Positions 8,897 to 17,998 are shown, numbered from the stretch's first letter. The stretch: 22,100 nt of DNA from NZQO01 sp964639255 (GCA_964639255.1 CAZXDP010000044.1:1-22100), one strand, 5' to 3'. The notes: generated from the letters alone by a model not told the origin. Numbers and translations: made by a program.

Positions 8897-10933
8897 ATGG
8901 CAAAATTGTACAATACCAAATATTACCACCGCGACCTATCGTGGCTGCGCTTTAACCACCGGGTGCTTCAAGAGGCAGCAGACTCCCGAAATCCGTTGTA
9001 CGAACGTATCAAATTCTTGGCAATCTTTTCATCAAACCTCGACGAGTTCTTCAGGGTACGGGTGTCAGACATTCGCCAAATAAAGAGGATAGAAAAACCC
9101 CTTCGGAAGAAACTCATAACCAAACCCAATAAGGTTCTGAAGGAAATTCGTAAACAAGTAGACCTTCAACAAGCGCAGTTTGGCCAGATATTCAAGGAGG
9201 AGATCCTTCCCGCGCTTAGAAAAAACGACATCTACCTTATATCGCACACCGAGTTCTCGGCAACGCAAAAGGAAATCGCAAAATCGTATTATGACGAGCA
9301 CCTTCGCAACACACTAACGATAAGCTGCAACCCGTGTTCTAGCGAGGATACTGTGTTTATAAAGAACGAAGCGCTATACCTTTGCACGATGCTGAACCAA
9401 GAGGAATTTCAATTGGTGCAAATTCCAGAAGACGAACCGCGGTTTTTTTCCTTCCCCAAGCATAATGGGAAATACTACATCACCTTTATAGATGATATCC
9501 TAAAGTACAACTTGCGACAAAGCCCGCGCCAAGAACAAAATATTACCTATTATTCCATCAAGAAATCGCGGGATGCCGAGCTGTACATTGAAGATGAATT
9601 TTCTGGCAACCTGAAAGAGAAAATCAAAAAATCGCTTCCCAAACGGCAAACGGGTCAGGCAACGCGCTTATTGATAGATCCCCGAATGCCGCTGCCGTTT
9701 CAGGAAATATTGAAGAATGCCCTTGATGTTTACAATACCGACATCATTAAGGGAGGCACCTACCATAATTTCAGGGATTTCTTCAATTTCCCGAATCCCA
9801 CGCAGAAGAAGCTCTCGCATACCGAACTTCCTCCGCTGCCCCACCCAAACCTCTCCAAGAGCGATTCCATCTTCAGCGTGATAGATGCGAAAGACCAGCT
9901 TATTCACTACCCCTACCAGCAATTTGAACCGGTAATACAATGGCTCGAAGAAGCGGCGAGCGATGCCCAGGTTAAAACCATAAAAATTACCATTTACCGC
10001 GCTGCCAGCGAGTCGCGCCTTAACGATGCAATTGCCCGCGCCGCCAAAGCGGGAAAGGAAGTTGTGGTATTTATAGAGGTAAAGGCCAGGTTCGATGAGC
10101 AGAACAACCTCAAATGGGGACGAATTTTTGAAGAAAACGGCGCGCGAGTCATCTATAGTTTCCCAGCCATCAAGATACATTCCAAAATCTTGTGCATAGA
10201 GCGTGAAACCGAAGGCTCCCTAAAGCGATATGCCTATATCGCCACGGGCAATTTCAATGAGAATACCGCCACCTTGTATACCGACTTTGGCCTTATGACG
10301 GCCCATCCCAGTATCACCGAAGACATCAATAAGGTGTTCTTGGTGCTCGAGGGAAAAATGATTATTCCTAAGCCCGATAAATTATTGGTTTCGCCCTTTA
10401 CCCTCCGCGAAACCTTCGAGAAACTTATAAAGAAGGAAATTGACTTCGCCAAGGCAGGGAAAAAGGCTTATATCATTGCCAAGATGAACAGCCTAGAAGA
10501 TGATAAAATGATTAAGTTGTTATACGAAGCAAGTCAGGCGGGGGTGCGCATTCGGTTATTGGTACGGGGCATTTGCTGCTTGGTGCCTGGCATTAAGGGA
10601 CAGAGCCAAAATATTTATGTTACCAGTATCCTAGACCGATTTCTAGAGCACGGGAGGATATATATCTTCGGAAATAACGGCAATGAGAAAATGTACTTGG
10701 GCAGTGCCGACTGGATGAAACGCAATCTTAGCCACCGTATCGAGGTGGCTACGCCCGTGCTTGATAAAGATATTCAGAAAACAATTCGGGAACTTATCGA
10801 CATACAACTACGAGATAATGTGAAAGCCAGGATTATCGATGCCCAACAGCAAAATGCGTACGTAGAAGATGAAGACTTGCCTGTACAAGCTCAATTGGAA
10901 ACCTACCGCTATTTTAAAAAGCGTCTCGCTTAG
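8897..10933 (+). CDS. ppk1: Polyphosphate kinase 1
   Basis: A full-length 678-residue enzyme that reversibly polymerises the terminal phosphate of ATP into polyphosphate. The N-terminal domain begins with the typical RDLSWLRFNHRVLQEA (residues 12-27) and LAIFSSNLDEFFRVRV (41-56). The phospholipase-D-like C-terminal part carries EVKARFDEQNNLKWG (394-408), the loop AIKIHSK with the expected autophosphorylated histidine at 428, TGNFNENTATLYTD (450-463), and a second conserved histidine at 585 in RFLEHGRIY. The order and spacing agree with PPK1. It follows the deoxynucleoside kinase. Its stop codon overlaps tail-to-tail with the stop of the convergent DUF2183 gene by 4 nt (shared TTAG). Confidence 0.97.
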   Translation: MAKLYNTKYYHRDLSWLRFNHRVLQEAADSRNPLYERIKFLAIFSSNLDEFFRVRVSDIRQIKRIEKPLRKKLITKPNKVLKEIRKQVDLQQAQFGQIFKEEILPALRKNDIYLISHTEFSATQKEIAKSYYDEHLRNTLTISCNPCSSEDTVFIKNEALYLCTMLNQEEFQLVQIPEDEPRFFSFPKHNGKYYITFIDDILKYNLRQSPRQEQNITYYSIKKSRDAELYIEDEFSGNLKEKIKKSLPKRQTGQATRLLIDPRMPLPFQEILKNALDVYNTDIIKGGTYHNFRDFFNFPNPTQKKLSHTELPPLPHPNLSKSDSIFSVIDAKDQLIHYPYQQFEPVIQWLEEAASDAQVKTIKITIYRAASESRLNDAIARAAKAGKEVVVFIEVKARFDEQNNLKWGRIFEENGARVIYSFPAIKIHSKILCIERETEGSLKRYAYIATGNFNENTATLYTDFGLMTAHPSITEDINKVFLVLEGKMIIPKPDKLLVSPFTLRETFEKLIKKEIDFAKAGKKAYIIAKMNSLEDDKMIKLLYEASQAGVRIRLLVRGICCLVPGIKGQSQNIYVTSILDRFLEHGRIYIFGNNGNEKMYLGSADWMKRNLSHRIEVATPVLDKDIQKTIRELIDIQLRDNVKARIIDAQQQNAYVEDEDLPVQAQLETYRYFKKRLA

Positions 10934-11940
10934 CCTTCGCTTATAAACCCAGCTTGTCTCGCGTGCGCTAGGGCCTGTTCACTGTTCTCTACCAGTAGAG
11001 CCGGCACAGTGCGAAACGATTCAAAAAGTCCCTGAATGCGCATCATTTTCTTCTTATGTCGTACACTTCGCAGATAAATAGCCTTGATGCGCCCTGGATA
11101 TTCCTCGGCCACCTCCATGTATATATCTGCATCGTGCTCGCCGCTATCGCCAATCAAAATGAATTGCAGATGGGGATAAGTCTTCAATATATTTCTTATT
11201 TCGTGTTGTTTGTGCGGCATTTTTGGCTTTGGCGTACGGTCGAAGGGCGTCCTGAAATCGCGCAATAATATGGGTCCCTTCGGAAATTGGTGCACCTTCA
11301 GGAAATGCTCGAGATAGCGGTACAGGTTCCAAGGGCTGTTGCTCACGTAAAAAAGCGGATTGGCCTCACGGCCGCTGGCACCTCTGTGGAGCATATGGTA
11401 AAATTCCGAAGCACCTTCTAGCGGAATCCTACTCTCGGCATTTTTTAAAAAGGTGTTGAACAATAGCCTCCATTTTAGGGTAGAGGCTACGCCGGTATGG
11501 ATAATGGTATCATCTATATCGCTTATAATACCAAACGAAGCGCTTCGGGAGGGAATGAGCATTTCCCCCGGAAACCTATTCTGCTGCTGAACTACTCTTT
11601 TTTTAGGGGGTGGATCGTAGGCGATTTCGTAGGGAAGCCAGCCTTCTGTATTGGTAACACCATCAAGATTGGCAAATGTGTCCTCTATTTTAAAATAACC
11701 CTCCGCATTGGTGGTAGCGTAGCATACCTTTTCGTTGGGAAGGGTAATTTTTAACCGAGCGTGGGGTACTTCATCGGTTTCGAAACGTTTCCACGTATTT
11801 CGCAGCAAGGCCCCCCACCCTTTTTTGGAAAGGTCTATGTTCTCGTCCTCCAGCGCCCTACCACGAACATAAAAATGCGCATCGGTTCCATAGCTTTGGA
11901 AGGTGATGATTTGCAACGGATCTTTTTTGAAGAGCCCCAT
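10930..11940 (-). CDS. App1-like phosphatase domain protein (DUF2183)
   Basis: A 336-residue protein resembling the catalytic domain of the yeast phosphatidate phosphatase App1. The N-terminal third (about 10-110) looks like a beta-rich domain (HFYVRGRALEDENID, ARLKITLPNEKV, TNAEGYFKIED). The HAD-type nucleophile motif DIDDTI is at residues 141-146, followed by LFYVSNSPWNLYRYLEHFL (motif II region) and LIGDSGEHDADIYMEVAEEY with the late acidic residues. No signal peptide or membrane segment is seen. Its ATG follows the stop of the upstream MgtC/DUF4010 gene after a single nucleotide (TAG G ATG), indicating translational coupling. The physiological lipid or phosphate substrate is unknown. Confidence 0.88.
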   Translation of the reverse strand: MGLFKKDPLQIITFQSYGTDAHFYVRGRALEDENIDLSKKGWGALLRNTWKRFETDEVPHARLKITLPNEKVCYATTNAEGYFKIEDTFANLDGVTNTEGWLPYEIAYDPPPKKRVVQQQNRFPGEMLIPSRSASFGIISDIDDTIIHTGVASTLKWRLLFNTFLKNAESRIPLEGASEFYHMLHRGASGREANPLFYVSNSPWNLYRYLEHFLKVHQFPKGPILLRDFRTPFDRTPKPKMPHKQHEIRNILKTYPHLQFILIGDSGEHDADIYMEVAEEYPGRIKAIYLRSVRHKKKMMRIQGLFESFRTVPALLVENSEQALAHARQAGFISEG

Positions 11941-11941
11941 C

Positions 11942-13207
11942 CTAAAAATGCCAGGTTTCTGGCCACAGCCACATAATCAATAATCCCGTTGCGATGGAAA
12001 TTCCGAAGGTAATAGCGACCCATTTCATTAATTTGGAAGTGCCCAGCACTGCCGCCATAATCCCCTTGAACAATAAGTTGGAAAGGGAGGCGAGCAAAAT
12101 TAGGCGCCAACCCGTTTCGGTAGGGAGGTTTCCTGTTTTCATGGTTTGTGAAAGCGATAAGGTAATGGCGTCAACATCGGTAAGGCCGCTAATTATAGCG
12201 ACGACATATAGGGCTTCATTCCCAAACTCGCGCTTGGTAAAGGCGACAGCCAGAAGTATGAGGCCATACAATAGACCGAACACCAAGGCGCTTCTAAATT
12301 GCGCCGGATTGTCGGGCTCGGGCATAGTCTCCTCCTTTTTATCGGTGCGGATCCAATAAAATAAAAGTCCGCAAAGTGCTGCCATGATCACGAATTCGGC
12401 CACGAGGGGCATCGCGATTAAAGGAAGTTTTTCAGGAATAACCACGCTAACTTCCACAATGATGCGTACCAGTGCGATGGCAGATGCGACCGTAATGACG
12501 AAGGCAGCCATTTTGTGGATGTTTTTTGTATTGGCCGTCTTCCTGGCGTAGCTTACCGTCGTGGCGGTACTGCTAATCATACCGCCCAAAATACCGTTGG
12601 AGATGATGCCTACATTCTTTCCAACAAACTTGTAGATAAAATACCCTATCACGCTTATCCCCACAATAAGGGTAACCATCAACCAAATATTACGCGGATT
12701 GATAACATCTAACGGCCCATATGTTTCATCGGGCAGGATGGGTAAGATTACCAAAGAGATGCCTGCAAAGGTCATGATGGCGGCTAGGTCCTTATCCTTG
12801 AGTCCCTCGATAAAATCGTGCAATTTTTCCTTGACGTACAATAGTATGGCCATTGCCCCGCCCACCACTACAGCTATTACTTGGTCGCCCAGCACCAGGT
12901 AGCCGCCAATAGCGAACATCAATAGTGCTGCCACTTCGGTGGTTTGCCCAATATCTGTTTCATCGAGCCGCTTTACCTTGATGATATTGGCCAAAACCAA
13001 AAAGGCGGTGATAGAAATACCAAAGGCCGGGAAAATAAAGGGATTGTCATAATCGCGGGTTAGGAAACCACTTACCACTCCCAACACTGCAATAAGGGTA
13101 AATGTACGAACGCCCGCCATTTTATTGTCGGTACGCTCCCGCTGAATACCTACTAGCATCCCTAGCCCAAAAGCGATTCCCAAAGTAATGAGGTCGTTGT
13201 ATTCCAT
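11942..13207 (-). CDS. MgtC/SapB and DUF4010 integral membrane protein
   Basis: A 421-residue polytopic membrane protein. The N-terminal part (about 5-130) has the MgtC/SapB signature: LITLGIAFGLGMLVGIQRER, then GVRTFTLIAVLGVVSGF. The C-terminal part (about 180-400) matches the DUF4010 arrangement, with GILGGMISSTATTVSYARK and the late block VVAIISGLTDVDAITLSLSQ. About a dozen hydrophobic segments are visible. MgtC proteins are linked to growth under low magnesium and to envelope physiology; transport activity is not proven. It sits directly upstream of the DUF2183 phosphatase, with a one-nucleotide gap, and is transcribed away from hppA's terminator on the same strand. Confidence 0.88.
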   Translation of the reverse strand: MEYNDLITLGIAFGLGMLVGIQRERTDNKMAGVRTFTLIAVLGVVSGFLTRDYDNPFIFPAFGISITAFLVLANIIKVKRLDETDIGQTTEVAALLMFAIGGYLVLGDQVIAVVVGGAMAILLYVKEKLHDFIEGLKDKDLAAIMTFAGISLVILPILPDETYGPLDVINPRNIWLMVTLIVGISVIGYFIYKFVGKNVGIISNGILGGMISSTATTVSYARKTANTKNIHKMAAFVITVASAIALVRIIVEVSVVIPEKLPLIAMPLVAEFVIMAALCGLLFYWIRTDKKEETMPEPDNPAQFRSALVFGLLYGLILLAVAFTKREFGNEALYVVAIISGLTDVDAITLSLSQTMKTGNLPTETGWRLILLASLSNLLFKGIMAAVLGTSKLMKWVAITFGISIATGLLIMWLWPETWHF

Positions 13208-13212
13208 TAAGA

Positions 13213-13220
13213 GAAAGATA
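13213..13220 (-). promoter_or_regulatory. Candidate -7 element of the MgtC/DUF4010 gene
   Basis: TATCTTTC on the minus strand, 5 nt before the ATG, resembles TAnnTTTG. It implies a nearly leaderless transcript; no spaced -33 element was found. Confidence 0.35.
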
Positions 13221-13234
13221 CTACAATCCGCAAA

Positions 13235-13261
13235 AAAACCCCGAACTGTGTTCGGGGTTTT
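13235..13261 (-). terminator. Intrinsic terminator of hppA
   Basis: A 12-bp perfect stem (AAAACCCCGAAC paired with GTTCGGGGTTTT) closes a 3-nt loop. On the minus strand it is followed by a run of seven T, the correct polarity to terminate hppA, which ends 47 nt upstream at 13308. Confidence 0.92.
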
Positions 13262-13307
13262 AGAGGTATTTTAACTTTTTACGCCATTCTATTCGGCGTT
13301 ACAATAA

Positions 13308-15740
13308 TTATCTATTCTTTGCTTCGGCATCTTTCAAGGCTTCTATTTGGGCCTTTACCTCTGCATCGGTACCGGTGAAAACTTTCTTTTCAGTAGCTGT
13401 TTTACCATCTTTGGAAGTGGTAATGGTAACTTCAGCAGTAGTAAGAGTATCATTGCTAGACATAGACACCAAAATCTCTTTTGAAACTTCTGTTATTTGC
13501 TTGGCCTGGTCGTCGGTGAGAAGTGTTCGGTTTCCATCTTCATCTATATAGTACATTTCTGAAGTGGTATCTATTGCATCGGCATCCATAGAATGGCCGC
13601 CTAAGAGGGGTGCGATTACCAATCCTACCAAACAGGTGAGTTTGATAAGGATATTCATAGACGGCCCAGAGGTATCCTTGAACGGATCTCCCACGGTATC
13701 GCCGGTGACGGCAGCTTTGTGTGCATCGCTACCCTTGTAGGTCATTTCGCCATTGATGAGTACGCCCGCCTCGAACGATTTCTTGGCATTGTCCCATGCG
13801 CCTCCTGCGTTGTTCTGGAAGATGGCCCACATTACACCGCTTACACACACCCCTGCCATGTAACCGCCTAAGGGTTCGGCGCCAAATAACAAGCCGATTA
13901 CAATAGGGGTCACAATGGTAAGCAATCCGGGTAAGATCATTTCCTGTAGAGCCGCTTTCGTGGAAATATCTACGCATTTTCCATATTCTGGTGTTCCCGT
14001 GCCTTCCATAATTCCTGGAATTTCACGGAACTGCCTGCGCACCTCCTGAACCATCTTCATGGCGGCCTTTCCAACGCTTTTCATCGCCATGGCCGAGAAA
14101 ACGACGGGGATCATTCCGCCTACAAACAACATGGCCAGCACGTCTGCACGGAAGATATTGATGCCATCAATACCCGTAAACGTTACGTAGGCAGCAAAAA
14201 GGGCCAAAGCCGTTAGAGCCGCCGATGCAATGGCGAAACCTTTTCCAACAGCGGCGGTGGTATTTCCAACGGAGTCTAAAATATCGGTACGTTCGCGAAC
14301 ATGCGGCTCGAGTTCGCTCATTTCGGCGACCCCTCCGGCATTATCGGCAATGGGCCCAAAGGCATCGATTGCCAGCTGCATAGCGGTGGTAGCCATCATC
14401 GCCGAGGCGGCTAGGGCTACCCCGTAAAAACCTGCAAGCTCATACGAGCCGTAAATTGCCGCGGCAAATAACAGCACGCTCCAAAAGGTAGATTTCATCC
14501 CCACGGCAAGACCAGCAATGATATTGGTTGCGGCACCCGTCGAGGAGTTCTGTACGATATCGAGAACAGGTTTCTTGCCTAAGCTAGTGTAGTAAGCCGT
14601 TACAAAGGAGATAAGAGCGCCTACGGCCAAACCGATACACGCCGACCAAAATACATTGATGCTCGCAATTTGCTTCGTACCTTCTCCAAAGAACTTCATG
14701 GTCATCGTTTCGGGCAGCATCCATTCGATGAGGAACCAGCTAGCGATAAGGGTAAGTACAATGGCTGTCCAGTTGCCCATATCGAGGGCTTTCTGTACTT
14801 GGGGTTCTTTCGCCTCATTGTTTTTGATACTCACCAAGAAAGTTCCAACGATGGAGGCCAAAATGCCTACTCCGGCAATGACGATGGGCAATAGGATAGG
14901 GCCCATATTTCCGAAGGCATCGGTATACGCCTCGGTGGCGCTCATATCACGAATAAGGTAATTGCCCAGCACCATGGCGGCAAGCACCGTGGCCACATAA
15001 CTACCGAACAAGTCGGCTCCCATGCCGGCCACATCACCTACGTTATCGCCAACATTATCGGCAATTGTAGCGGGGTTACGTGGGTCGTCCTCGGGGATTC
15101 CGGCTTCCACCTTACCCACCAAGTCGGCCCCTACATCGGCCGCTTTGGTATAGATTCCCCCCCCTACTCGGGCGAAAAGCGCGATGCTCTCTGCACCAAG
15201 GGAAAAACCAGCTAGAGCTTCCAGTACTACAGTCATATCGCCGTAGAAATTTCCGCTATCGGTAATAAATTGGCCTACGAAAAAAAGAAAGAACAAACTA
15301 AGGCCCAATACTGCGAGTCCGGCCACGCCAAGTCCCATTACGGTTCCACCACCAAAGGACACCTTGAGGGCTTGAGGGAGGCTCGTTTTGGCGGCTTCGG
15401 CGGTTCGGGCATTCGCTTCGGTGGCGATGCGCATCCCAATATTACCTGCTAGGGCCGAAAAGAATGCACCGATAAAAAAGGCGGGCACGATCATCCAACT
15501 TGTGGTGGGCACCAAAAGTGAAATCACATATAACAATACCGCCGCGATAACGGCAAAGATGGCCAAGAGGCGGTATTCGGCACTAAGAAAGGCAAGTGCC
15601 CCTTCCTTGATGCTTTTTGAGATGGACTGCATGCGCTCGCTTCCGGCGGGTTGTTTCTTTACCCAGCCCATTTTTACGAGCATAAACAAAAGGCCCAACA
15701 AGGCCAGTCCTATAGGTACATAAATAATGTTTTCTTCCAT
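13308..15740 (-). CDS. hppA: K+-dependent ion-translocating membrane pyrophosphatase
   Basis: An 810-residue integral membrane enzyme that couples pyrophosphate hydrolysis to export of Na+ and/or H+. The pyrophosphate site is shown by DVGADLVGKVEAGIPEDDPR (residues about 202-221) and ADNVGDNVGDVAGMGADLFG (227-246), with further acidic motifs near QLAIDAFGPIADNAGGVAEM (455-474). The motif GNTTAAVGKG (492-501) has alanine and glycine at the positions that distinguish K+-dependent enzymes from K+-independent ones (lysine and threonine). Which ion is pumped is not decided by what I can read. The C-terminus carries an extra hydrophilic region (about 730-810) beyond the usual core. A terminator follows and a TACTTTAG box precedes the start. 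Confidence 0.95.
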   Translation of the reverse strand: MEENIIYVPIGLALLGLLFMLVKMGWVKKQPAGSERMQSISKSIKEGALAFLSAEYRLLAIFAVIAAVLLYVISLLVPTTSWMIVPAFFIGAFFSALAGNIGMRIATEANARTAEAAKTSLPQALKVSFGGGTVMGLGVAGLAVLGLSLFFLFFVGQFITDSGNFYGDMTVVLEALAGFSLGAESIALFARVGGGIYTKAADVGADLVGKVEAGIPEDDPRNPATIADNVGDNVGDVAGMGADLFGSYVATVLAAMVLGNYLIRDMSATEAYTDAFGNMGPILLPIVIAGVGILASIVGTFLVSIKNNEAKEPQVQKALDMGNWTAIVLTLIASWFLIEWMLPETMTMKFFGEGTKQIASINVFWSACIGLAVGALISFVTAYYTSLGKKPVLDIVQNSSTGAATNIIAGLAVGMKSTFWSVLLFAAAIYGSYELAGFYGVALAASAMMATTAMQLAIDAFGPIADNAGGVAEMSELEPHVRERTDILDSVGNTTAAVGKGFAIASAALTALALFAAYVTFTGIDGINIFRADVLAMLFVGGMIPVVFSAMAMKSVGKAAMKMVQEVRRQFREIPGIMEGTGTPEYGKCVDISTKAALQEMILPGLLTIVTPIVIGLLFGAEPLGGYMAGVCVSGVMWAIFQNNAGGAWDNAKKSFEAGVLINGEMTYKGSDAHKAAVTGDTVGDPFKDTSGPSMNILIKLTCLVGLVIAPLLGGHSMDADAIDTTSEMYYIDEDGNRTLLTDDQAKQITEVSKEILVSMSSNDTLTTAEVTITTSKDGKTATEKKVFTGTDAEVKAQIEALKDAEAKNR

Positions 15741-15768
15741 GGTTTATCGTTAATTTGTTAAAGCGGTG

Positions 15769-15776
15769 CTAAAGTA
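15769..15776 (-). promoter_or_regulatory. Candidate -7 element of hppA
   Basis: TACTTTAG on the minus strand, 28 nt before the hppA ATG, is a near-match to TAnnTTTG. It is identical to the box found inside every CRISPR repeat of this window. The upstream sequence is T-rich, without a precisely spaced TTG. Confidence 0.4.
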
Positions 15777-15926
15777 ACAAAATAGCCAAAAAGAAAAAAG
15801 CAAACTCACAGGTGTATTTACCGCAAAGCGAATGTCACCGCGATGGAAAATTTTGAATGTTGTGCTCACAATTTGTAGGCATGCCGATGTATGCTAAAAT
15901 CGCTTCGTAACCAATCTTTATCCATT

Positions 15927-17105
15927 ATGAAAAAATTCTTACCCACCCTCTCCTTGACTATTGGGCTTATAGCGGCCAGCCAAGCCCAAGAACGTGCCGA
16001 TGTGACAAATTTGTTGGAGCGCTATGAAGCTATTGGCCATAGCGGCCAGGCAATTTCTCATTATTTTTCATCCGAAGAATGGCAAGCATTGCGCTCACAT
16101 TTAGCCTCTTCCAAAAATACGGGGAGAGAGTACCGGCCCGGCGGCGGAGAGGCTACATTGTACGGTATAAACCACGCCATTCGCAGTTTTGGAAGTTTTA
16201 GCACCGCCAACCCGGCTACGTTCAATACGATAGGAAACGACTCGGGAACCTCAGATTTTGAATCTTCTGGCGATATTGACCCCTTCGACCTCGGCACCGC
16301 ATACGTACTTACTATCGATAATGGAGAATTTTACAGTATTGACATAGCATCGGGCCAATATACATCGCTAGGGATCATAGCCCCTCCCAACGGAGAACAA
16401 TGGAACGGCCTCGAATTTGATCCTTCCAGTGGCACCTTATACGCCATATCATCAAATTTTGTCACCAACTCCACCCTTTCCACCATCGATATTGATAATT
16501 TGAGTTATACTGCCATTGGCTTAACAGGGATAACCGGCGCCATTGCCATTGCTATCGATAACAATGGGAATATGTATTCCTACGGGGTTAACGAAGACAT
16601 GTTCTACACGGTAAACAAAAATACGGGGGTAGCTACGGTTGTTGGCCCCATAGGGTTCAATGCCAACTTCGGACAGGATTTGGAATGGGATGCTGCTTCT
16701 GAAACGATGTTTATGACCTCTGTCGATTTTAATGTATTGGATGCGGAGTTAAGGACGGTAAACCTGCAGACCGGGGCCACCACCTTGGTGGGTAACATCG
16801 ATAACGGACAAACAAACTCGCAGGTACCGTGGTCTGCCATTCAAAAAGAAGGAACGCTTTCTATAAGCGACCGTGAAAAGATTCAGTTTACGGTACACCC
16901 CAATCCGGTTGAAGATACCTTCAGCATTGCGACTTCATTAGCTATTGAAACACTGGAATTGTACAATATGCTGGGCGAAAAAGTAATGGCCGTGCAGCCT
17001 AGAGGTAAAAATTTAATAGACATCTCCCATCTTCCCTCGGGCACCTATTTGGCAACGGTACATACCGATGCCGCAACGATCACTAAACTTCTCATCAAGA
17101 GATAA
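15927..17105 (+). CDS. Secreted protein with T9SS type A C-terminal sorting domain
   Basis: A 392-residue protein when read from the ATG at 15927, which places the signal peptide MKKFLPTLSLTIGLIAASQA at the N-terminus; an upstream in-frame ATG at 15891 would bury it. The middle (about 70-310) has repeated blocks of the type YVLTIDNGEFYSIDIASGQ, LYAISSNFVTNSTLSTIDI and MYSYGVNEDMFYTVNKNTG, suggesting a beta-propeller of the kind seen in DUF4394-like proteins. The last about 75 residues (HPNPVEDTFSIAT, LELYNMLGEKV, DISHLPSGTYLATV, KLLIKR) form a type A T9SS sorting domain, so it is expected on the cell surface or outside. Ligand and function are unknown. It converges with ppa across a shared hairpin. 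Confidence 0.9.
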   Translation: MKKFLPTLSLTIGLIAASQAQERADVTNLLERYEAIGHSGQAISHYFSSEEWQALRSHLASSKNTGREYRPGGGEATLYGINHAIRSFGSFSTANPATFNTIGNDSGTSDFESSGDIDPFDLGTAYVLTIDNGEFYSIDIASGQYTSLGIIAPPNGEQWNGLEFDPSSGTLYAISSNFVTNSTLSTIDIDNLSYTAIGLTGITGAIAIAIDNNGNMYSYGVNEDMFYTVNKNTGVATVVGPIGFNANFGQDLEWDAASETMFMTSVDFNVLDAELRTVNLQTGATTLVGNIDNGQTNSQVPWSAIQKEGTLSISDREKIQFTVHPNPVEDTFSIATSLAIETLELYNMLGEKVMAVQPRGKNLIDISHLPSGTYLATVHTDAATITKLLIKR

Positions 17106-17109
17106 AAAA

Positions 17110-17137
17110 AGAAGGGCAATGTAAACATTGCCCTTCT
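17110..17137 (-). terminator. Intrinsic terminator between convergent genes
   Basis: A 13-bp perfect stem (AGAAGGGCAATGT and ACATTGCCCTTCT) around a 2-nt centre lies between the ends of the T9SS protein gene and ppa. On the minus strand it is followed by a run of seven T, so it best terminates ppa; on the plus strand the trailing T content is poor, but the hairpin may still serve both. Confidence 0.9.
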
Positions 17138-17140
17138 GTA

Positions 17141-17665
17141 TTAAATGCTTACACTGTGTAAGGGCACATCACTTTCCTGGAAGCGCGCGACGCATTTTGC
17201 AACGATATCCTTGGCTTCGTTCACATCGCCCCAGCCGCCTACATCGACCTTCTTTTCCTCTAGATCTTTGTACACTTGGAAAAAGTGCTCGATCTCCTTG
17301 ATAAGGTGCGGATTCAATTCGCTTAGGTCGCTTACGTTCCTAGCGATGGGATCGCTCACCGGAACACAGATTACCTTTTCGTCTGGGCCTTTTTCGTCGG
17401 CCATATGGAACACCCCAATAGGCTTCACCTCAATAACACAGCCCGGGAAGGTAGGTTCGGTAACGAGTACGAGCACATCGAGCGGATCGCCATCGAGGGC
17501 CAATGTTTCGGGCATAAAGCCATAATCGGCAGGGTACATCATCGAGGAAAAGATCATACGGTCGTAACGTATTTTCTTCAGTTCGAAATCGTATTCGTAT
17601 TTATTTCTGCTGCCCTTCGGGATTTCAATGAGGACATCGAAGGTTTTTACTTTGTCTGCTGTCAT
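17141..17665 (-). CDS. ppa: Soluble inorganic pyrophosphatase (family I)
   Basis: A 174-residue cytosolic enzyme that hydrolyses pyrophosphate to phosphate, pulling biosynthetic reactions forward. Family I signatures are all present: IPKGSRNKYEYD (residues about 14-25), MMYPADYGFMPETLALDGDPLDVLVLV (with the DxDPxD metal site) and the late block KVICVPVSDP with EIEHFF and a final KDLEEKKVDVGGW. The ATG at 17665 is chosen because family members begin near MTADKVKTFDVLIEIP; a longer upstream opening adds 22 residues with no family resemblance. A perfect TATCTTTG box lies 48 nt upstream. Its coexistence with the membrane enzyme hppA means two routes for pyrophosphate use. Confidence 0.96.
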   Translation of the reverse strand: MTADKVKTFDVLIEIPKGSRNKYEYDFELKKIRYDRMIFSSMMYPADYGFMPETLALDGDPLDVLVLVTEPTFPGCVIEVKPIGVFHMADEKGPDEKVICVPVSDPIARNVSDLSELNPHLIKEIEHFFQVYKDLEEKKVDVGGWGDVNEAKDIVAKCVARFQESDVPLHSVSI

Positions 17666-17713
17666 GATTCTTTTCGGTTTTAAAACGTGCGCAACGCGCT
17701 GTTTTTGGGGGTG

Positions 17714-17721
17714 CAAAGATA
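17714..17721 (-). promoter_or_regulatory. Promoter -7 element of ppa
   Basis: TATCTTTG on the minus strand fits TAnnTTTG perfectly and is followed by GCA, a common start-site context. It would give a leader of about 44 nt. The -33 element is not obvious. Confidence 0.6.
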
Positions 17722-17964
17722 GTGAAAACAAGGCGATACGAAGTATAAAAGCGGTTGTTTTTTTGGTTGGTGCTGTTTTGACAGATGGTATTGTAATACC
17801 ACTTTTCTATGTGTGTTGCACGTAGGTTTTTAAGGCACTCCTAATATACTATCTATGCTTTATCCATACGGTATCTATGGGTGAACCTTGTAGAGGGACC
17901 CATCCTAAAATAGCTATATAGGTTAATATATAAATCCTGATATAATTATATAACTCTTTTTCTT

Positions 17965-17998
17965 AATCCTAATATGACTGTACAGTCATATTAGGATT
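17965..17998. repeat. Perfect 34-bp palindrome
   Basis: The arm AATCCTAATATGACTG is followed by its exact complement with no spacer, centred on TGTACA. A degenerate half-arm (AATCCTGATATAATTATA) begins at 17933. It is T-rich on the left and AT-rich on the right. It may be a cruciform-forming operator, abutted ends of a lost element, or a terminator. Confidence 0.9.

Noticed and set aside
15853..15875. TTGTGCTCACAA palindrome upstream of the T9SS gene
   Set aside because: The arms are only 5 bp with no second copy; too weak to call an operator.
17666..17731. A longer N-terminus for inorganic pyrophosphatase starting at 17731
   Set aside because: The extra 22 residues do not resemble the family, and the promoter box at 17714-17721 would lie inside them.
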